Positions 24,247 through 32,916 of a stretch of DNA of 64,000 nucleotides are shown here, piece after piece. A program made the translations under genes and the position numbers. Position 1 is the first letter of the stretch. Each line of letters begins with the position of its first letter. The notes beneath the pieces were generated by a model that saw nothing but the letters and a program-made list of their open reading frames with translations, ran no database searches and was not told the DNA's origin. The stretch is from Aphanothece sacrum FPU1 (GTDB lineage: Bacteria; Cyanobacteriota; Cyanobacteriia; Cyanobacteriales; Microcystaceae): contig NZ_BDQK01000013.1 in the NCBI RefSeq assembly GCF_003864295.1, forward strand, positions 868,001 through 932,000, in the 5' to 3' direction.

Positions 24247-24549
24247 ATGCACATTATTAGTAAAAAGAAACTTAGAGAATTTTATAGAAAACATCCCAAT
24301 GCTGAAGCAAACCTCCAGACTTGGTATAAAATTACAAGTAAAGCTAATTGGAGGAACTTTGCTGAATTACGTCAAAGTTTTCCTTCTGCTGATTTAGTCG
24401 AAAATTTTATCGTCTTTAATATTAGCGGAAATTCTTATAGATTGATTGCTTTAGTTGATTATCAATATCAAGAAACTTACATTCGTTATATACTGACTCA
24501 TGCAGAATACGACAAACAAAACTGGAAACAAGATCCCTGGTACACCTAA
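24247..24549 (+). CDS. higB: HigB-like mRNA interferase toxin
   Basis: A 100-aa protein of the HigB subfamily of the RelE superfamily: MHIISKKKLREFYRKHPNAE, then LQTWYKITSKANWRNFAELR, SFPSADLVENFIVFNISGNS, YRLIALVDYQYQETYIRYIL and THAEYDKQNWK. This order is canonical for reverse-order HigBA systems in which toxin precedes antitoxin. HigB cleaves translating mRNA at the ribosome. The higA start lies inside the last 50 bp. The hairpin GCGGTTA...TAACCGC about 60-90 bp upstream could be a leader structure. Confidence 0.92.
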   Translation: MHIISKKKLREFYRKHPNAEANLQTWYKITSKANWRNFAELRQSFPSADLVENFIVFNISGNSYRLIALVDYQYQETYIRYILTHAEYDKQNWKQDPWYT

Positions 24550-24925
24550 ATCTTATTTACAACTAATACAAGATTTTTCTCCTAGAAAAATTAATTCTGA
24601 AGAAGAATTAGATCAAACTCAAGTCATTATTGATACTTTACTAGATCGAGGTAAATTAACTCAAGATGAAAGAGATTATCTTCATTTGTTAGGGTTATTA
24701 GTTACTGAATATGAGGAAGTACATCATTCTATTCCTGATATTTCTGGGATAGAGGTATTAAAAACTTTACTTGAAGAAAGAAATATAGAATTAGAACAAT
24801 TCATCTTAATTTCCGGTAATGAAGTTAGGTTTAAAGATATCTTACAACATTATCAAAATATGACCGTTTCCGAAATTGAGCAACTTGCTAATTTTTTTCA
24901 AATTCCTGTTACTTGTTTTTTCTAA
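24500..24925 (+). CDS. higA: HigA-like antitoxin
   Basis: A 141-aa protein. It starts at ATG 24500 (MQNTTNKTGNKIPGTPKSYLQ) inside the toxin gene, a 50-bp overlap. The C-terminal part (HSIPDISGIEVLKTLLEERN, then IELEQFILISGN...SEIEQLANFFQIPVTCFF) is the Cro/C1-type helix-turn-helix of HigA antitoxins, here somewhat diverged. The N-terminal part wraps the toxin in known structures. It is co-transcribed with higB and likely autoregulatory. Confidence 0.87.
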   Translation: MQNTTNKTGNKIPGTPKSYLQLIQDFSPRKINSEEELDQTQVIIDTLLDRGKLTQDERDYLHLLGLLVTEYEEVHHSIPDISGIEVLKTLLEERNIELEQFILISGNEVRFKDILQHYQNMTVSEIEQLANFFQIPVTCFF

Positions 24926-24931
24926 ACATTA

Positions 24932-26230
24932 TCAAATCATTAAATCATCTAATTCCCTATAATCAGGTAATGAACTATCAATTAGTTTACCTTGTCTTAA
25001 AATTAGGCGATCGCTTTGAGGACGAGAGAATAATTCACTAAAATAACGGGCTTTAAAAATAATCAAATTAGCGTCTAATCCTATCTTAATTCTACCTAAT
25101 TTATCAAGCCCCATTAAATCAGCAGGAATTTGATTAACATTAGCACACCAACTATCATAAGGGGTATCTAAATGAGCAATTCTTACCGCTTCTTTTAACA
25201 CTTCTAAACCATCATGATCGCCAAATCCATAAAACGGATCACGACAATTATCACTGGCAAAAGCAACGGTCACTCCTGCCTTTTTGAACTCATGAATTTT
25301 AGTAATTCCTCGCCAATAAGGAGTTATGTTAGGGTTTCTATCCTGAAGATAAAGATTACACATAGGTAAACTAACAATACTAATATTAGCCTCTTTTACT
25401 AAAGTAATAGTCTGGTTTACTTGTTCAGGAGATTGAACAGCTAAACTACAACAATGTCCACAAATAATTTTTCTAGTAAATTTATTTCCTAAGGATGCTT
25501 CCGCAATTTTTTGTAAGCAAATAGAATTCGGATCGTTGGTTTCATCTGCATGAAAATCTAGATCTAGATCCCTTTCTTTAGCTAAAGTAAATATTTTATC
25601 TAACTGTCTATCTAAGTCAGGATTTTGATAAGCAACTCCCCCTAAAATTCCTCCATACTCAGCCACTCTATTAGCTAAATCTTCACCGTCAGGGGTTAAA
25701 AAATAATCTAGAGAAACTAAACAAACAGCCTGTAAAATTAATTTATCATGCCATTCTTGTTGTAACTGTTTAAAGACCTCAAAACTAACTTGAGATTGTT
25801 GACCAAATGAATCTAAATGAGTTCTAATAGCCATTGTTCCGTGAGCATAACTACATTTAAGACCAAATTCCATACGACGATAAAGATCCGACGCTTTCCA
25901 ATATAATTGAGCATCTTTTTTAACGGTGTTTAAAGCATCATCAAACGTACCCGTTAAATTAGGCGATCGCTGCCAAATATGTCCCTTATCTAAATGAGTA
26001 TGAATATCCACAAAACAGGGAAAAATGATACCTCTATTTACGTCTACACCAGAACGATCTAAACTAGAAGAAGTAGGACAAATTTGAGTGATTTTACCTG
26101 CAACAATTTCTAGATCAACCAGACATAAACCTTCCCTAGTGTAAGGGAGTAAATTAATATTTTCTAAGAGACAATGAGGAATATGAGCATTTTTAAGCCA
26201 AAAGCGATCGCTAACAGGAATGATCAACAT
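24932..26230 (-). CDS. Cytosine deaminase-like metal-dependent amidohydrolase
   Basis: A 432-aa protein of the CodA/amidohydrolase superfamily. Metal-binding residues: HTHLDKGH (about 76-83), RTHLDS (about 136-141), HADE (about 217-220), KIICGHCCSL (about 244-253) and FASDNCRDPFYGFGDHDGLE (about 310-329). These match the CodA arrangement. CodA turns cytosine to uracil (or isoguanine to xanthine); related members act on creatinine or triazines, so the substrate is not fixed. Length is normal. It starts about 87 bp from the divergent DICT-domain gene. Confidence 0.82.
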   Translation of the reverse strand: MLIIPVSDRFWLKNAHIPHCLLENINLLPYTREGLCLVDLEIVAGKITQICPTSSSLDRSGVDVNRGIIFPCFVDIHTHLDKGHIWQRSPNLTGTFDDALNTVKKDAQLYWKASDLYRRMEFGLKCSYAHGTMAIRTHLDSFGQQSQVSFEVFKQLQQEWHDKLILQAVCLVSLDYFLTPDGEDLANRVAEYGGILGGVAYQNPDLDRQLDKIFTLAKERDLDLDFHADETNDPNSICLQKIAEASLGNKFTRKIICGHCCSLAVQSPEQVNQTITLVKEANISIVSLPMCNLYLQDRNPNITPYWRGITKIHEFKKAGVTVAFASDNCRDPFYGFGDHDGLEVLKEAVRIAHLDTPYDSWCANVNQIPADLMGLDKLGRIKIGLDANLIIFKARYFSELFSRPQSDRLILRQGKLIDSSLPDYRELDDLMI

Positions 26231-26316
26231 AGACAGTTAACAAGGTTTCTTCTAATCAAGACAATAAGTTATAGTTATCTTTAAGTCTAAAACTTCCCAG
26301 GAAAAAAAACTCTCCC

Positions 26317-27699
26317 ATGACATCCCAGTCTACCCTAAATCAACTTAAAGCAAGCCTTCCTGATGGTCAATTACCCTCAAGTTACGGTGTTTACTTCAAA
26401 AATACCCTAGTTGCCCTTTGTCATGCCTTAGAAGACCATATTTTGCAAGCTAATGCTAAAGTACCCGAAGAAAAGCCCCTAGTCTTAGTTACATTTCAAC
26501 GAGGAAAATGGTATTTACAAGAAGCAGATCGCTACTTTGAAATTGCCCAATGTTCCAATCATATCGTTATTGCGGCGGTTCCTGATAGTGGATTTTCTAG
26601 TCATAAAACCAGCAAATTAGAGAATGTATCTTTAGTAAATTTAGATGATAATGATGAGCTAATTCATGAGTGGAATTTAGTGATATTATCACCTGGTTAT
26701 GCTGCAATGGTACTGTGTCGAGAACTTTCTGTAGAAGAATATCGCGCTGATAGTCAACCAAAAACGGATACAGAACGAAAATTTTATGGACTATGGACTT
26801 TTGAGCGTAATTTAGTGGCTCAAACCGCTACAATTTTAATTGAAACGATGCGTTTTTATAATCCAACTTTAGCAGATAATTTACGACAACAACAACGGCA
26901 TATTGCTGCTAACATGAGCAACGTTTCCACAGATTTAAGTGGGGTTGTTTCTCGTATTGTTAATTACTTACAAACCAGTCAACAACAATTAGTTACTATT
27001 AACCGTCAAAACCGAGAAATGGTGGAATTAGAAGGTCAGGCCTTACGATTGAATCGTAACCTAGCGGCGAATAAACTGCAAGCCTTCTTAAGAATGGCCC
27101 AAAAAGTTGATGAAAGGGATACAGATAACTCGGTTGCGTCTCTGCAAGTGTCTGCATTAGCGGAAACTTTAGGACAATTACTGGACTTACCTACGTTAAA
27201 ATTAAGACGACTTCGTTTGGCCGGTTTACTCTATCGTATTGGATTAGCAGAAGCTCCCACAGAAGTGTTTAATCAACCCCCAGAACAGTTAAATGATGCG
27301 ACGTATACTTTTTGGCGTAATCGCTCTGTATTGGGGGCCCAGTTGCTTTCTACCATGCCTGAACTTGTAGCCATTAAAGAGATTGTAGCTCATCAATTAG
27401 AACATTGGGATGGCAGTGGGAAACCCAATGGGTTAAAAGGGGAAGAAATTGGCATTGAGGCGCGAATTTTAGGGTTAGTGAGTTATTTTCAGGAATTAAC
27501 CCAACCGAGAGGCGATCGCCCGGCCTTAAGTTTAGGAGAAGGGTTAGAAAAGTGTCAAAATTATCGAGAAACGTGGTTTGATCCGGCCTTAGTTGATTCT
27601 CTGGCAACTGTGATACGCTTAGCTGAAATGGGATTAATGGCCTTACCGGATCGTCCTAGTCAACTTCCGGCCGTTTGGTTAGAAGAAGCGACAAAATAA
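26317..27699 (+). CDS. DICT sensory domain protein with degenerate HD-GYP-like C-terminus
   Basis: A 460-aa protein. The N-terminal half (about 15-190, PSSYGVYFKNTLVALCHALE...LVILSPGYAAMVLCREL...GLWTFERNLVAQTATIL) is a DICT domain, a sensory module often linked to diguanylate-signalling or light regulators in cyanobacteria. A linker helix follows (about 210-265). The C-terminal part resembles HD-GYP: RLRLAGLLYRIGLAEAP at the position of HDIGKI, HQLEHWDGSGKPNGLKGEEI where HHERWDGSGYP is expected, and IEARILGLVSYFQELT. The metal-binding HD pair is gone and GYP reads GKP, so phosphodiesterase activity is unlikely. A binding or regulatory role is inferred. Confidence 0.82.
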   Translation: MTSQSTLNQLKASLPDGQLPSSYGVYFKNTLVALCHALEDHILQANAKVPEEKPLVLVTFQRGKWYLQEADRYFEIAQCSNHIVIAAVPDSGFSSHKTSKLENVSLVNLDDNDELIHEWNLVILSPGYAAMVLCRELSVEEYRADSQPKTDTERKFYGLWTFERNLVAQTATILIETMRFYNPTLADNLRQQQRHIAANMSNVSTDLSGVVSRIVNYLQTSQQQLVTINRQNREMVELEGQALRLNRNLAANKLQAFLRMAQKVDERDTDNSVASLQVSALAETLGQLLDLPTLKLRRLRLAGLLYRIGLAEAPTEVFNQPPEQLNDATYTFWRNRSVLGAQLLSTMPELVAIKEIVAHQLEHWDGSGKPNGLKGEEIGIEARILGLVSYFQELTQPRGDRPALSLGEGLEKCQNYRETWFDPALVDSLATVIRLAEMGLMALPDRPSQLPAVWLEEATK

Positions 27700-27755
27700 A
27701 ACATAATTAGTCGAACAAATCTTTAGAAATTTAATTTAATTGTTTTGAGATTTAT

Positions 27756-28349
27756 ATGAATCAAATCATCAATTTAAGTGACATTTGTGCTGGTAAAATT
27801 AAAAATCTAGCAGGAAATGATTTATCAGGAATAGATTTATCGGGAGCAAATTTATGTCAAGTTAATTTAGCAGGAGCAAATTTAACGGGAGCGAATTTAA
27901 AGGGGGCAAAATTACAAGGAAACTTAAGAGGGGCAGATTTAACGGGAGCAAATTTAACGGATACAGATTGTCGTCATAGTGATTTTAGAGGAGCAACTTT
28001 ATTAGATATTATTGTTAATCGTACCAGTTTTTCTGGGTGTTTTTTAGCAGGGGCTATTTTGAGTCATTTAGATTTAAGTGGGGCAGATTTTCGAGGTTGT
28101 GATTTACGTGGAGTAACCTTAATTAAAGCAATTTTACAACAAGCTGATTTAAGTTATGCTAATCTGTCAGGAGCAGATTTATCTCAAGCAGATTTAGAAG
28201 AAGCAATTTTTCAAGGTGCGGTATTAAGAGGGACTAATTTAAGTGGGGCTAACTTATTATGCGCTCATTTTGAACAAGCAGTTTTAGAGGGAATTTTATT
28301 AGAAGGAACTTGTATTGAAGGAACCATTATTGATGTAAAATATCAGTAA
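27756..28349 (+). CDS. Pentapeptide-repeat protein
   Basis: A 197-aa right-handed quadrilateral beta-helix protein. From about residue 22 to 190 it is A(D/N)LxG-type pentapeptides: LSGIDLSGANLCQVNLAGAN, LTGANLKGAKLQG, and so on. The repeat is partly broken around LLDIIVNRTSFSGCFLAGA. No signal peptide or membrane segment, so it is probably cytoplasmic. Such proteins are abundant in cyanobacteria and most have no assigned role; some mimic DNA and inhibit gyrase. It starts 57 bp after the DICT gene. Confidence 0.9.
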   Translation: MNQIINLSDICAGKIKNLAGNDLSGIDLSGANLCQVNLAGANLTGANLKGAKLQGNLRGADLTGANLTDTDCRHSDFRGATLLDIIVNRTSFSGCFLAGAILSHLDLSGADFRGCDLRGVTLIKAILQQADLSYANLSGADLSQADLEEAIFQGAVLRGTNLSGANLLCAHFEQAVLEGILLEGTCIEGTIIDVKYQ

Positions 28350-28350
28350 C

Positions 28351-28633
28351 GTAGGGGCGGGTTTTCATCAAAATATATGGTAAAAAGTTAACATTAGAAT
28401 AAACCCGCCCCTACAACCTCATAAAACTGCCCACACACCACTAGTGATTACCTAAAATAAAGGGCGGGTTTTGTACATAATTCTTGAACTACGGATAATA
28501 TCCTAGCTAAACCCGCCCCTACAACCTCATAAAACTGCCCACACACCACTAGTGATTACCTAAAATAAAGGGCGGGTTTTGTACATAATTCTTGAACTAC
28601 GGACAATATCCTAGCTAAACCCGCCCCTACAAA
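28351..28633. repeat. 108-bp tandem repeat with GGGGCGGGTTT palindromes
   Basis: Two full 108-bp units (28401-28508 and 28509-28616, one mismatch: GGATAAT versus GGACAAT) and a partial third (28617-28633). Each unit has AAACCCGCCCCTAC at one end and GGGCGGGTTTT inside. A first GTAGGGGCGGGTTTT lies at 28351, pairing with the AAACCCGCCCCTAC blocks. No spacers differ enough for CRISPR. It fills the gap between the pentapeptide gene and the IS4-type element. Confidence 0.92.
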
Positions 28634-28670
28634 ATACGATATATCAAACCAAAATTGGATTAATATTAGT

Positions 28671-29943
28671 CTGGCGTGGGGACATAAAAATCTATAAGCT
28701 AGACTTAATCAGGGATATAGCCCGTCGTCCTCGTCGATAATAGGCGCGTTTTTCGGGGCTTAATTGCATTAATGCCTGGGCTTCAACGGTAAATAAATCA
28801 CAAGAGTCAACCCAATCTTTTCCATGAAGACCGATATAAAAGTTACTGTGTCTCCGTCGCATTTTCTTGTTTTTTCTGACTCTCCCCACATATTTTGCCA
28901 ATCCTTTCTCTTTAATAATTTTTCCAGAAAATGTTGCCATTGAATAAGCTAGAGTAATCAATATAATTAAGGAAGTAAGGCGATGTCCTGTTAATTTCGT
29001 TCTTTCTAAATCATAACCACCTTTCTTAAAATCCCGAAACATTTCCTCAATACAAAATCTCTTTTTATAAGCGTCAATCGTCTCATCAATACTGGTTAAA
29101 TTTGTGATAATAAACCAAGCTTCTTTTGTCTCTATTCCTCTATACTTCTTTTTCCATTTCGCCACTATATTACTGCCTATAAATCCTTTTGTTTTCGTAA
29201 CTTTAACTCCTTGATAAAATAAAGACATTCCTGAAGATAATCCTAAATCTTTTAGTCGCGTCCACATTTCCTTTTCTACTTCAATATAGTTGCTTTTCTT
29301 CAATCTGAGTGCATAATAAACTCTTTTTTGTCCATGTAACCATTTTGCTAGTTCAACTGAGCAGAATTCTCTATCCCCTAAGACAACTATTTTATATTCT
29401 TTTAGAAAGAGTAATATTCGGGCTAATATACTTTTCTGTGTGTCAAAGTTACTATTACCGATGTGATCTAGCAACTCAAAATATAAGGGAATTCCTCTAT
29501 TATCAATTACCAGACTTACCATCAAAATATTAATCAACCCCCATTGGGTTCTATCTATGGCAATATGTAAGACATCTCCTGTACTAAATGATTGCTTTAA
29601 CCACTGTTTTATGATAGGTATCCATACTCCTTCAATTGTCAAACAAGGAATCTCGAAAAACCGTTTTAACTTTTTTCTCTTACTTTCAAATAAAATGGGA
29701 CTGGGAAAATAACTAGCTAACTCATAAAACCTAATTTTCCTATATACTTGCACTAATTCTATCATGATTAACAGTATTAAATATTCCGATTTTTTCAGAT
29801 ACTTTGTTAAATGGTTGTTATAAATTTCTGGTAACATTTTGGGTTTAGACGGCGATCGCTAAAAAAAGAACATTTTCTTTTTACCATGTTTTGCTCTTTT
29901 CGTCATCTGGTAAGGCTTTCAGGGTTTCATGTCCCCACGCCAG
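28671..29943 (-). mobile_element. IS4-type insertion sequence
   Basis: Bounded by perfect 15-bp terminal inverted repeats, CTGGCGTGGGGACAT (28671-28685) and its complement (29929-29943), about 1.27 kb, with one transposase. I see no convincing target duplication (ATTAGT on the left, TTCTTT on the right), which suggests deletion or recombination at one side. The right end is fused to a PEP-CTERM gene tail that lacks its 5' part, so insertion was accompanied by loss of flanking DNA. Confidence 0.9.
28692..29837 (-). CDS. DDE transposase, IS4 family
   Basis: A 381-aa full-length DDE transposase. First Asp is in LHIAIDRTQWGLI (about 90-102), second in VVLGDREFCSVELAKW (about 151-166), and the Glu in KKRFCIEEMFRDFKKGGYDLE (about 260-280), the Y-(2)-R-(3)-E-(6)-K-type signature of IS4. 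All three are present and there is no frameshift, so the element may still be active. The start used gives MLPEIYNNHLTKYLKKSEYL. A later in-frame Met (MIELVQVYRKIRFY) is an alternative start. Confidence 0.92.
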   Translation of the reverse strand: MLPEIYNNHLTKYLKKSEYLILLIMIELVQVYRKIRFYELASYFPSPILFESKRKKLKRFFEIPCLTIEGVWIPIIKQWLKQSFSTGDVLHIAIDRTQWGLINILMVSLVIDNRGIPLYFELLDHIGNSNFDTQKSILARILLFLKEYKIVVLGDREFCSVELAKWLHGQKRVYYALRLKKSNYIEVEKEMWTRLKDLGLSSGMSLFYQGVKVTKTKGFIGSNIVAKWKKKYRGIETKEAWFIITNLTSIDETIDAYKKRFCIEEMFRDFKKGGYDLERTKLTGHRLTSLIILITLAYSMATFSGKIIKEKGLAKYVGRVRKNKKMRRRHSNFYIGLHGKDWVDSCDLFTVEAQALMQLSPEKRAYYRRGRRAISLIKSSL

Positions 29944-30085
29944 TTCTTTCACAGTCGAAAAGCCTGATGACGGTGGTGTTGTACCCGAACCCCTGACCAT
30001 GTTAGGTGCTGGTGCTGCTGTTGCTTTTGGTGGTGCGTTCAAACGCAAATTAGGTCAAGCTAAAAAGAACGACAAAAACGCTTAA
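29944..30085 (+). pseudogene. 3' fragment of a PEP-CTERM sorted exoprotein gene
   Basis: The open frame entering from the IS right end reads SFTVEKPDDGGVVPEPLTML, then GAGAAVAFGGAFKRKLGQAK and stop. It is a textbook PEP-CTERM signal: PEP motif, hydrophobic Gly/Ala-rich helix, then a basic cluster, used for exosortase-dependent export in cyanobacteria. The upstream protein body is absent and no matching 5' part lies left of the IS. A TTG-initiated frame starting inside the IS (29891) would only add IS-derived residues. A strong terminator follows at 30122. Confidence 0.85.
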
Positions 30086-30121
30086 ATTTCTGTAATTTCA
30101 GAGCAAACCTCTTAGTGTTTG

Positions 30122-30148
30122 GCAGACCGTTGGGTCTGCATTTTTTTT
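30122..30148 (+). terminator. Rho-independent terminator of the PEP-CTERM gene
   Basis: Stem GCAGACC/GGTCTGC (30122-30128 and 30133-30139) with loop GTTG and a run of eight T immediately after. It remains intact although the gene is truncated. Confidence 0.9.
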
Positions 30149-30491
30149 GTTTTTATAGTTCTAGAAAAATATCAATATCAACGATGGGTTTCTTTTTCTA
30201 ATTCAAGCAACACTTTAGCAACATCTTAATTGTTATTGGAGAAGCAGCTAATCAAATTTCTTTTCTCCGGCTAATCTCAAAAATTGTTTGACTTTTTCAG
30301 TTTTTATAGCTAAAATTAATGCCATTAGAATTAATAAAGTTAACCGTCTATGTTAGCCAGTTATTTAGACGAATCTATGAAACTAGCAAATTTTGACAAA
30401 AATCCATGATTCTTACCAATAACTTCGATAAACCCGCCCTGCCTTCTATAATTTAATTGGCGTTAATCTCCGAAAACAGGTAAAAATAAGC
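30149..30491. other. Intergenic stretch before purD, no gene recognised
   Basis: AT-rich sequence with no coding frame. It should contain the purD promoter. AAACCCGCCCTGCC near 30432 is a half-site of the GGGCGGGTTT palindrome family seen at 28351-28633. Confidence 0.5.
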
Positions 30492-31751
30492 GTGAAAGTG
30501 TTAGTAGTTGGCAATGGGGGGCGAGAACATACCCTCGCTTGGAAACTTCTAGAGTCTCCTCAAGTAGAACTGTGTATCTGCGTTCCTGGTAATGGGGGAA
30601 CTGCATTATTATCAAAGTGTCAAAATATTCCAGTTAACGTCGAAGATATCGAAAAAATTGCCCAAATTTGCCAAGAAAAATCCATAGATTTAGTGGTAGT
30701 GGGGCCAGAAATTCCCTTAGCCCTTGGTATTACCGATCGCTTACAACAACAGGGTATTAAAGTATTTGGCCCTACCCAAGAAGGAGCTAAAATTGAATCT
30801 AGTAAATCTTGGGCCAAAACCCTGATGGCTGAAGCTGGAATTGCGATCGCCAAAGGAGAAACATTTACGGATGCATCCGCCGCTAAAGCTTATATTACTC
30901 GACAAGGGGCCCCTATTGTCGTCAAAGCAGATACCTTAGCCGCCGGAAAAGGGGTCATTGTGGCCCAAACCATTGAAGAAGCCCAAAATGCTGTTGATAC
31001 CTTGATGGCAGAGGGATTTTCTCATTTAGTCGTAGAAGAATGTTTAATAGGGGAAGAAGTCTCAGTCTTAGCCTTAACTGATGGTATTTCTGTACGTTCT
31101 TTATTACCCGCCCAAGATCACAAACGCATTGGGGAAGGAGATACGGGGCCAAATACCGGAGGAATGGGGGTTTATGCCCCTGCACCCATCGCTACGCCCG
31201 CTTTATTACAACGCATACAAACAGAGATTTTAGAACCTACCGTTAAAGCATTACGCGATCGCGGTATTGACTATCGGGGGGTACTCTATGCAGGTTTGAT
31301 GATCACACCCCAAGGAGAAGCTATCGTATTAGAGTACAATTGTCGTTTTGGTGATCCCGAAACTCAAGCCATTTTACCCCTATTAAAAACGCCTTTGGAT
31401 GAGGTGCTATTAGCCTGTGTAGAACAGCGTTTAGGGGAGTTTCAACCCCTAGAATGGCATCCCGGTAGTGCGGTATGTGTAGTAATGGCTTCTGGGGGAT
31501 ATCCGGGCAGTTATGAGAAAGGAAAAGCCATTACAGGTATTGAACAAGCTGAGGGGTTAGGAGTGACAGTTTTTCAGGCTGGAACTCGTTTAAATGGCGA
31601 TCGCCTTGTGACTGATGGGGGACGAGTATTAGGAGTAACAGCTTTAGGTCAAAATTTTAATGAAGCTATCACCCTTGTTTATCAAGGGGTTGAGCAAATT
31701 GATTTTGAGGGTCAATACTATCGTCGAGATATTGGCCATCAAGTTCGATAA
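30492..31751 (+). CDS. purD: Phosphoribosylamine-glycine ligase (GARS, PurD)
   Basis: Second step of de novo purine synthesis: 5-phosphoribosylamine + glycine + ATP to GAR. A 419-aa ATP-grasp enzyme. The N-domain is MKVLVVGNGGREHTLAWKL with GNGGREH; the ATP-grasp core has IVVKADTLAAGKGV (about 142-155) and VVEECLIGEEVSVLALTDG (about 180-198). DHKRIGEGDTGPNTGGMGVYAP (about 208-229) and FGDPETQAILPLL (about 287-299) follow. It starts at GTG 30492. Another purine gene, purM, lies about 22 kb away, not in an operon with it. A terminator follows at 31753. Confidence 0.97.
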   Translation: MKVLVVGNGGREHTLAWKLLESPQVELCICVPGNGGTALLSKCQNIPVNVEDIEKIAQICQEKSIDLVVVGPEIPLALGITDRLQQQGIKVFGPTQEGAKIESSKSWAKTLMAEAGIAIAKGETFTDASAAKAYITRQGAPIVVKADTLAAGKGVIVAQTIEEAQNAVDTLMAEGFSHLVVEECLIGEEVSVLALTDGISVRSLLPAQDHKRIGEGDTGPNTGGMGVYAPAPIATPALLQRIQTEILEPTVKALRDRGIDYRGVLYAGLMITPQGEAIVLEYNCRFGDPETQAILPLLKTPLDEVLLACVEQRLGEFQPLEWHPGSAVCVVMASGGYPGSYEKGKAITGIEQAEGLGVTVFQAGTRLNGDRLVTDGGRVLGVTALGQNFNEAITLVYQGVEQIDFEGQYYRRDIGHQVR

Positions 31752-31752
31752 T

Positions 31753-31777
31753 AGCCTGTGCAGACAGGCTTTGTTTA
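31753..31777 (+). terminator. Rho-independent terminator of purD
   Basis: Stem AGCCTGT/ACAGGCT (31753-31759, 31764-31770), loop GCAG, followed by TTTGTTTAATT. The stem also resembles the internal hairpin modules of the MITE-like families. Confidence 0.7.
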
Positions 31778-31829
31778 ATTAGCCCCACCCTTGAGGGTGC
31801 GGGCTTAAAAAAGGAACTATATTAACTCT

Positions 31830-32624
31830 ATGGATAAACCTTTAATTCGTCTGTCTCAATCTCAATTAAATCTATTAGAAACTTGTCCTCCTCAGTTTCA
31901 ACGTTTATATTTAGAAGATTTAGGAACACCTCCAAGTCCAGATACTCAAGATAGTTTATCTTGGGGCAGTCAATTTCATCAATTGATGCAGCAGGAACAA
32001 TTAGGATTACCTATACAATCTTTTTTAGGAGAAGATCAAGAATTACAAAAAGCGTTAAATGCTTTAGTTAATGTGGTAAAAATTGAGCATCATCTTACTG
32101 AGGAAAGTTGGAAAGAAGCAGAACATTCTCGTAGTTTAGAATTTGATAATTATTTATTAACTGCTATTTATGATTTACTTATTCTTGAAGATAATAGAGC
32201 GCAGATTTTAGACTGGAAAACTTATCTTAAACCACAAAATAAAGAGAAGTTAGCTAAAAATTGGCAAACCAGACTTTATTTATATTTATTAGCCGAAACT
32301 TCTGATTATTTACCGGAACAAATTTCTATGACTTATTGGTTTGTTAAATTGCCTAATGAACCTCAATCTTTAACCTTTACTTATGATAGTAAAACTCATC
32401 AAAAAACTGCTCAAGATTTAAGTTATTTATTAGGTCAATTAGAGAGTTGGTTATCTGATTATTTAGACAATAAACAATCATTTAATCATATTAGTAATTG
32501 TCAAAGTATTTGCCCTTATTATGAAACTTTTTTTGACAATAATCTTGATTTAGATGATGAGAATAAAGAGAATGATTGGTTATTTGATTTGGATGAAATT
32601 GAAGAAATTGCAGTTAATCTTTAA
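31830..32624 (+). CDS. RecB/Cas4-type PD-(D/E)XK nuclease-like protein
   Basis: A 264-aa single-domain protein of the PDDEXK_1 (RecB C-terminal/Cas4-like) group. Motifs: RLSQSQLNLLETCPPQFQRLYLEDL (about 8-32, N-terminal Cys), WGSQFHQLMQQEQLG (about 46-60), LTAIYDLLILEDNRAQILDWKTY (about 110-132, with the D...DxK active site) and QTRLYLYLLAE (about 148-158, the QxxxY motif). A C-terminal cysteine group, NCQSICPYY, could help bind a 4Fe-4S cluster as in Cas4/AddB. No cas genes are near. Likely a DNA repair exonuclease; metal-cluster binding is inference. Confidence 0.78.
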   Translation: MDKPLIRLSQSQLNLLETCPPQFQRLYLEDLGTPPSPDTQDSLSWGSQFHQLMQQEQLGLPIQSFLGEDQELQKALNALVNVVKIEHHLTEESWKEAEHSRSLEFDNYLLTAIYDLLILEDNRAQILDWKTYLKPQNKEKLAKNWQTRLYLYLLAETSDYLPEQISMTYWFVKLPNEPQSLTFTYDSKTHQKTAQDLSYLLGQLESWLSDYLDNKQSFNHISNCQSICPYYETFFDNNLDLDDENKENDWLFDLDEIEEIAVNL

Positions 32625-32916
32625 GTAGGTTGGGTTGAGGCACGAAACCCAACAAGCCGAAATTATAATACAATAAATTAGCTCAAACAGTCCACTACTA
32701 TACTAACCTATCTAAAATTGGTGCGTTACGACGGATTGTTAAATCCTAGTCATAGCAAAGATTGTCGCCGTCTAACACACCCTACACTAATAAATAGCAT
32801 CTTCATTTATAATAATAAACATGATAAAGAGAAGCAATCACTGGGTTTGGGATTGCTTCTGTGCGCTATTGCTTCGTTCGCAATGACAAGTAATTAAACG
32901 GATTTCCTATAACTAA
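32625..32916. repeat. Interspersed palindromes between the nuclease and ABC1 kinase genes
   Basis: GTAGGTTGGGTTGAGGCACG...CCCAACA (32625-32654) and a GGTGCGTTACGACGG...CCGTCTAACACACC palindrome (32720-32783) occupy this gap. Both belong to families repeated elsewhere in the window. The convergent genes probably use them as transcription ends. Confidence 0.8.

Noticed and set aside
28351-28633. Possible CRISPR array
   Set aside because: The unit is 108 bp, tandem and contiguous with no unique spacers, and no cas genes are near.
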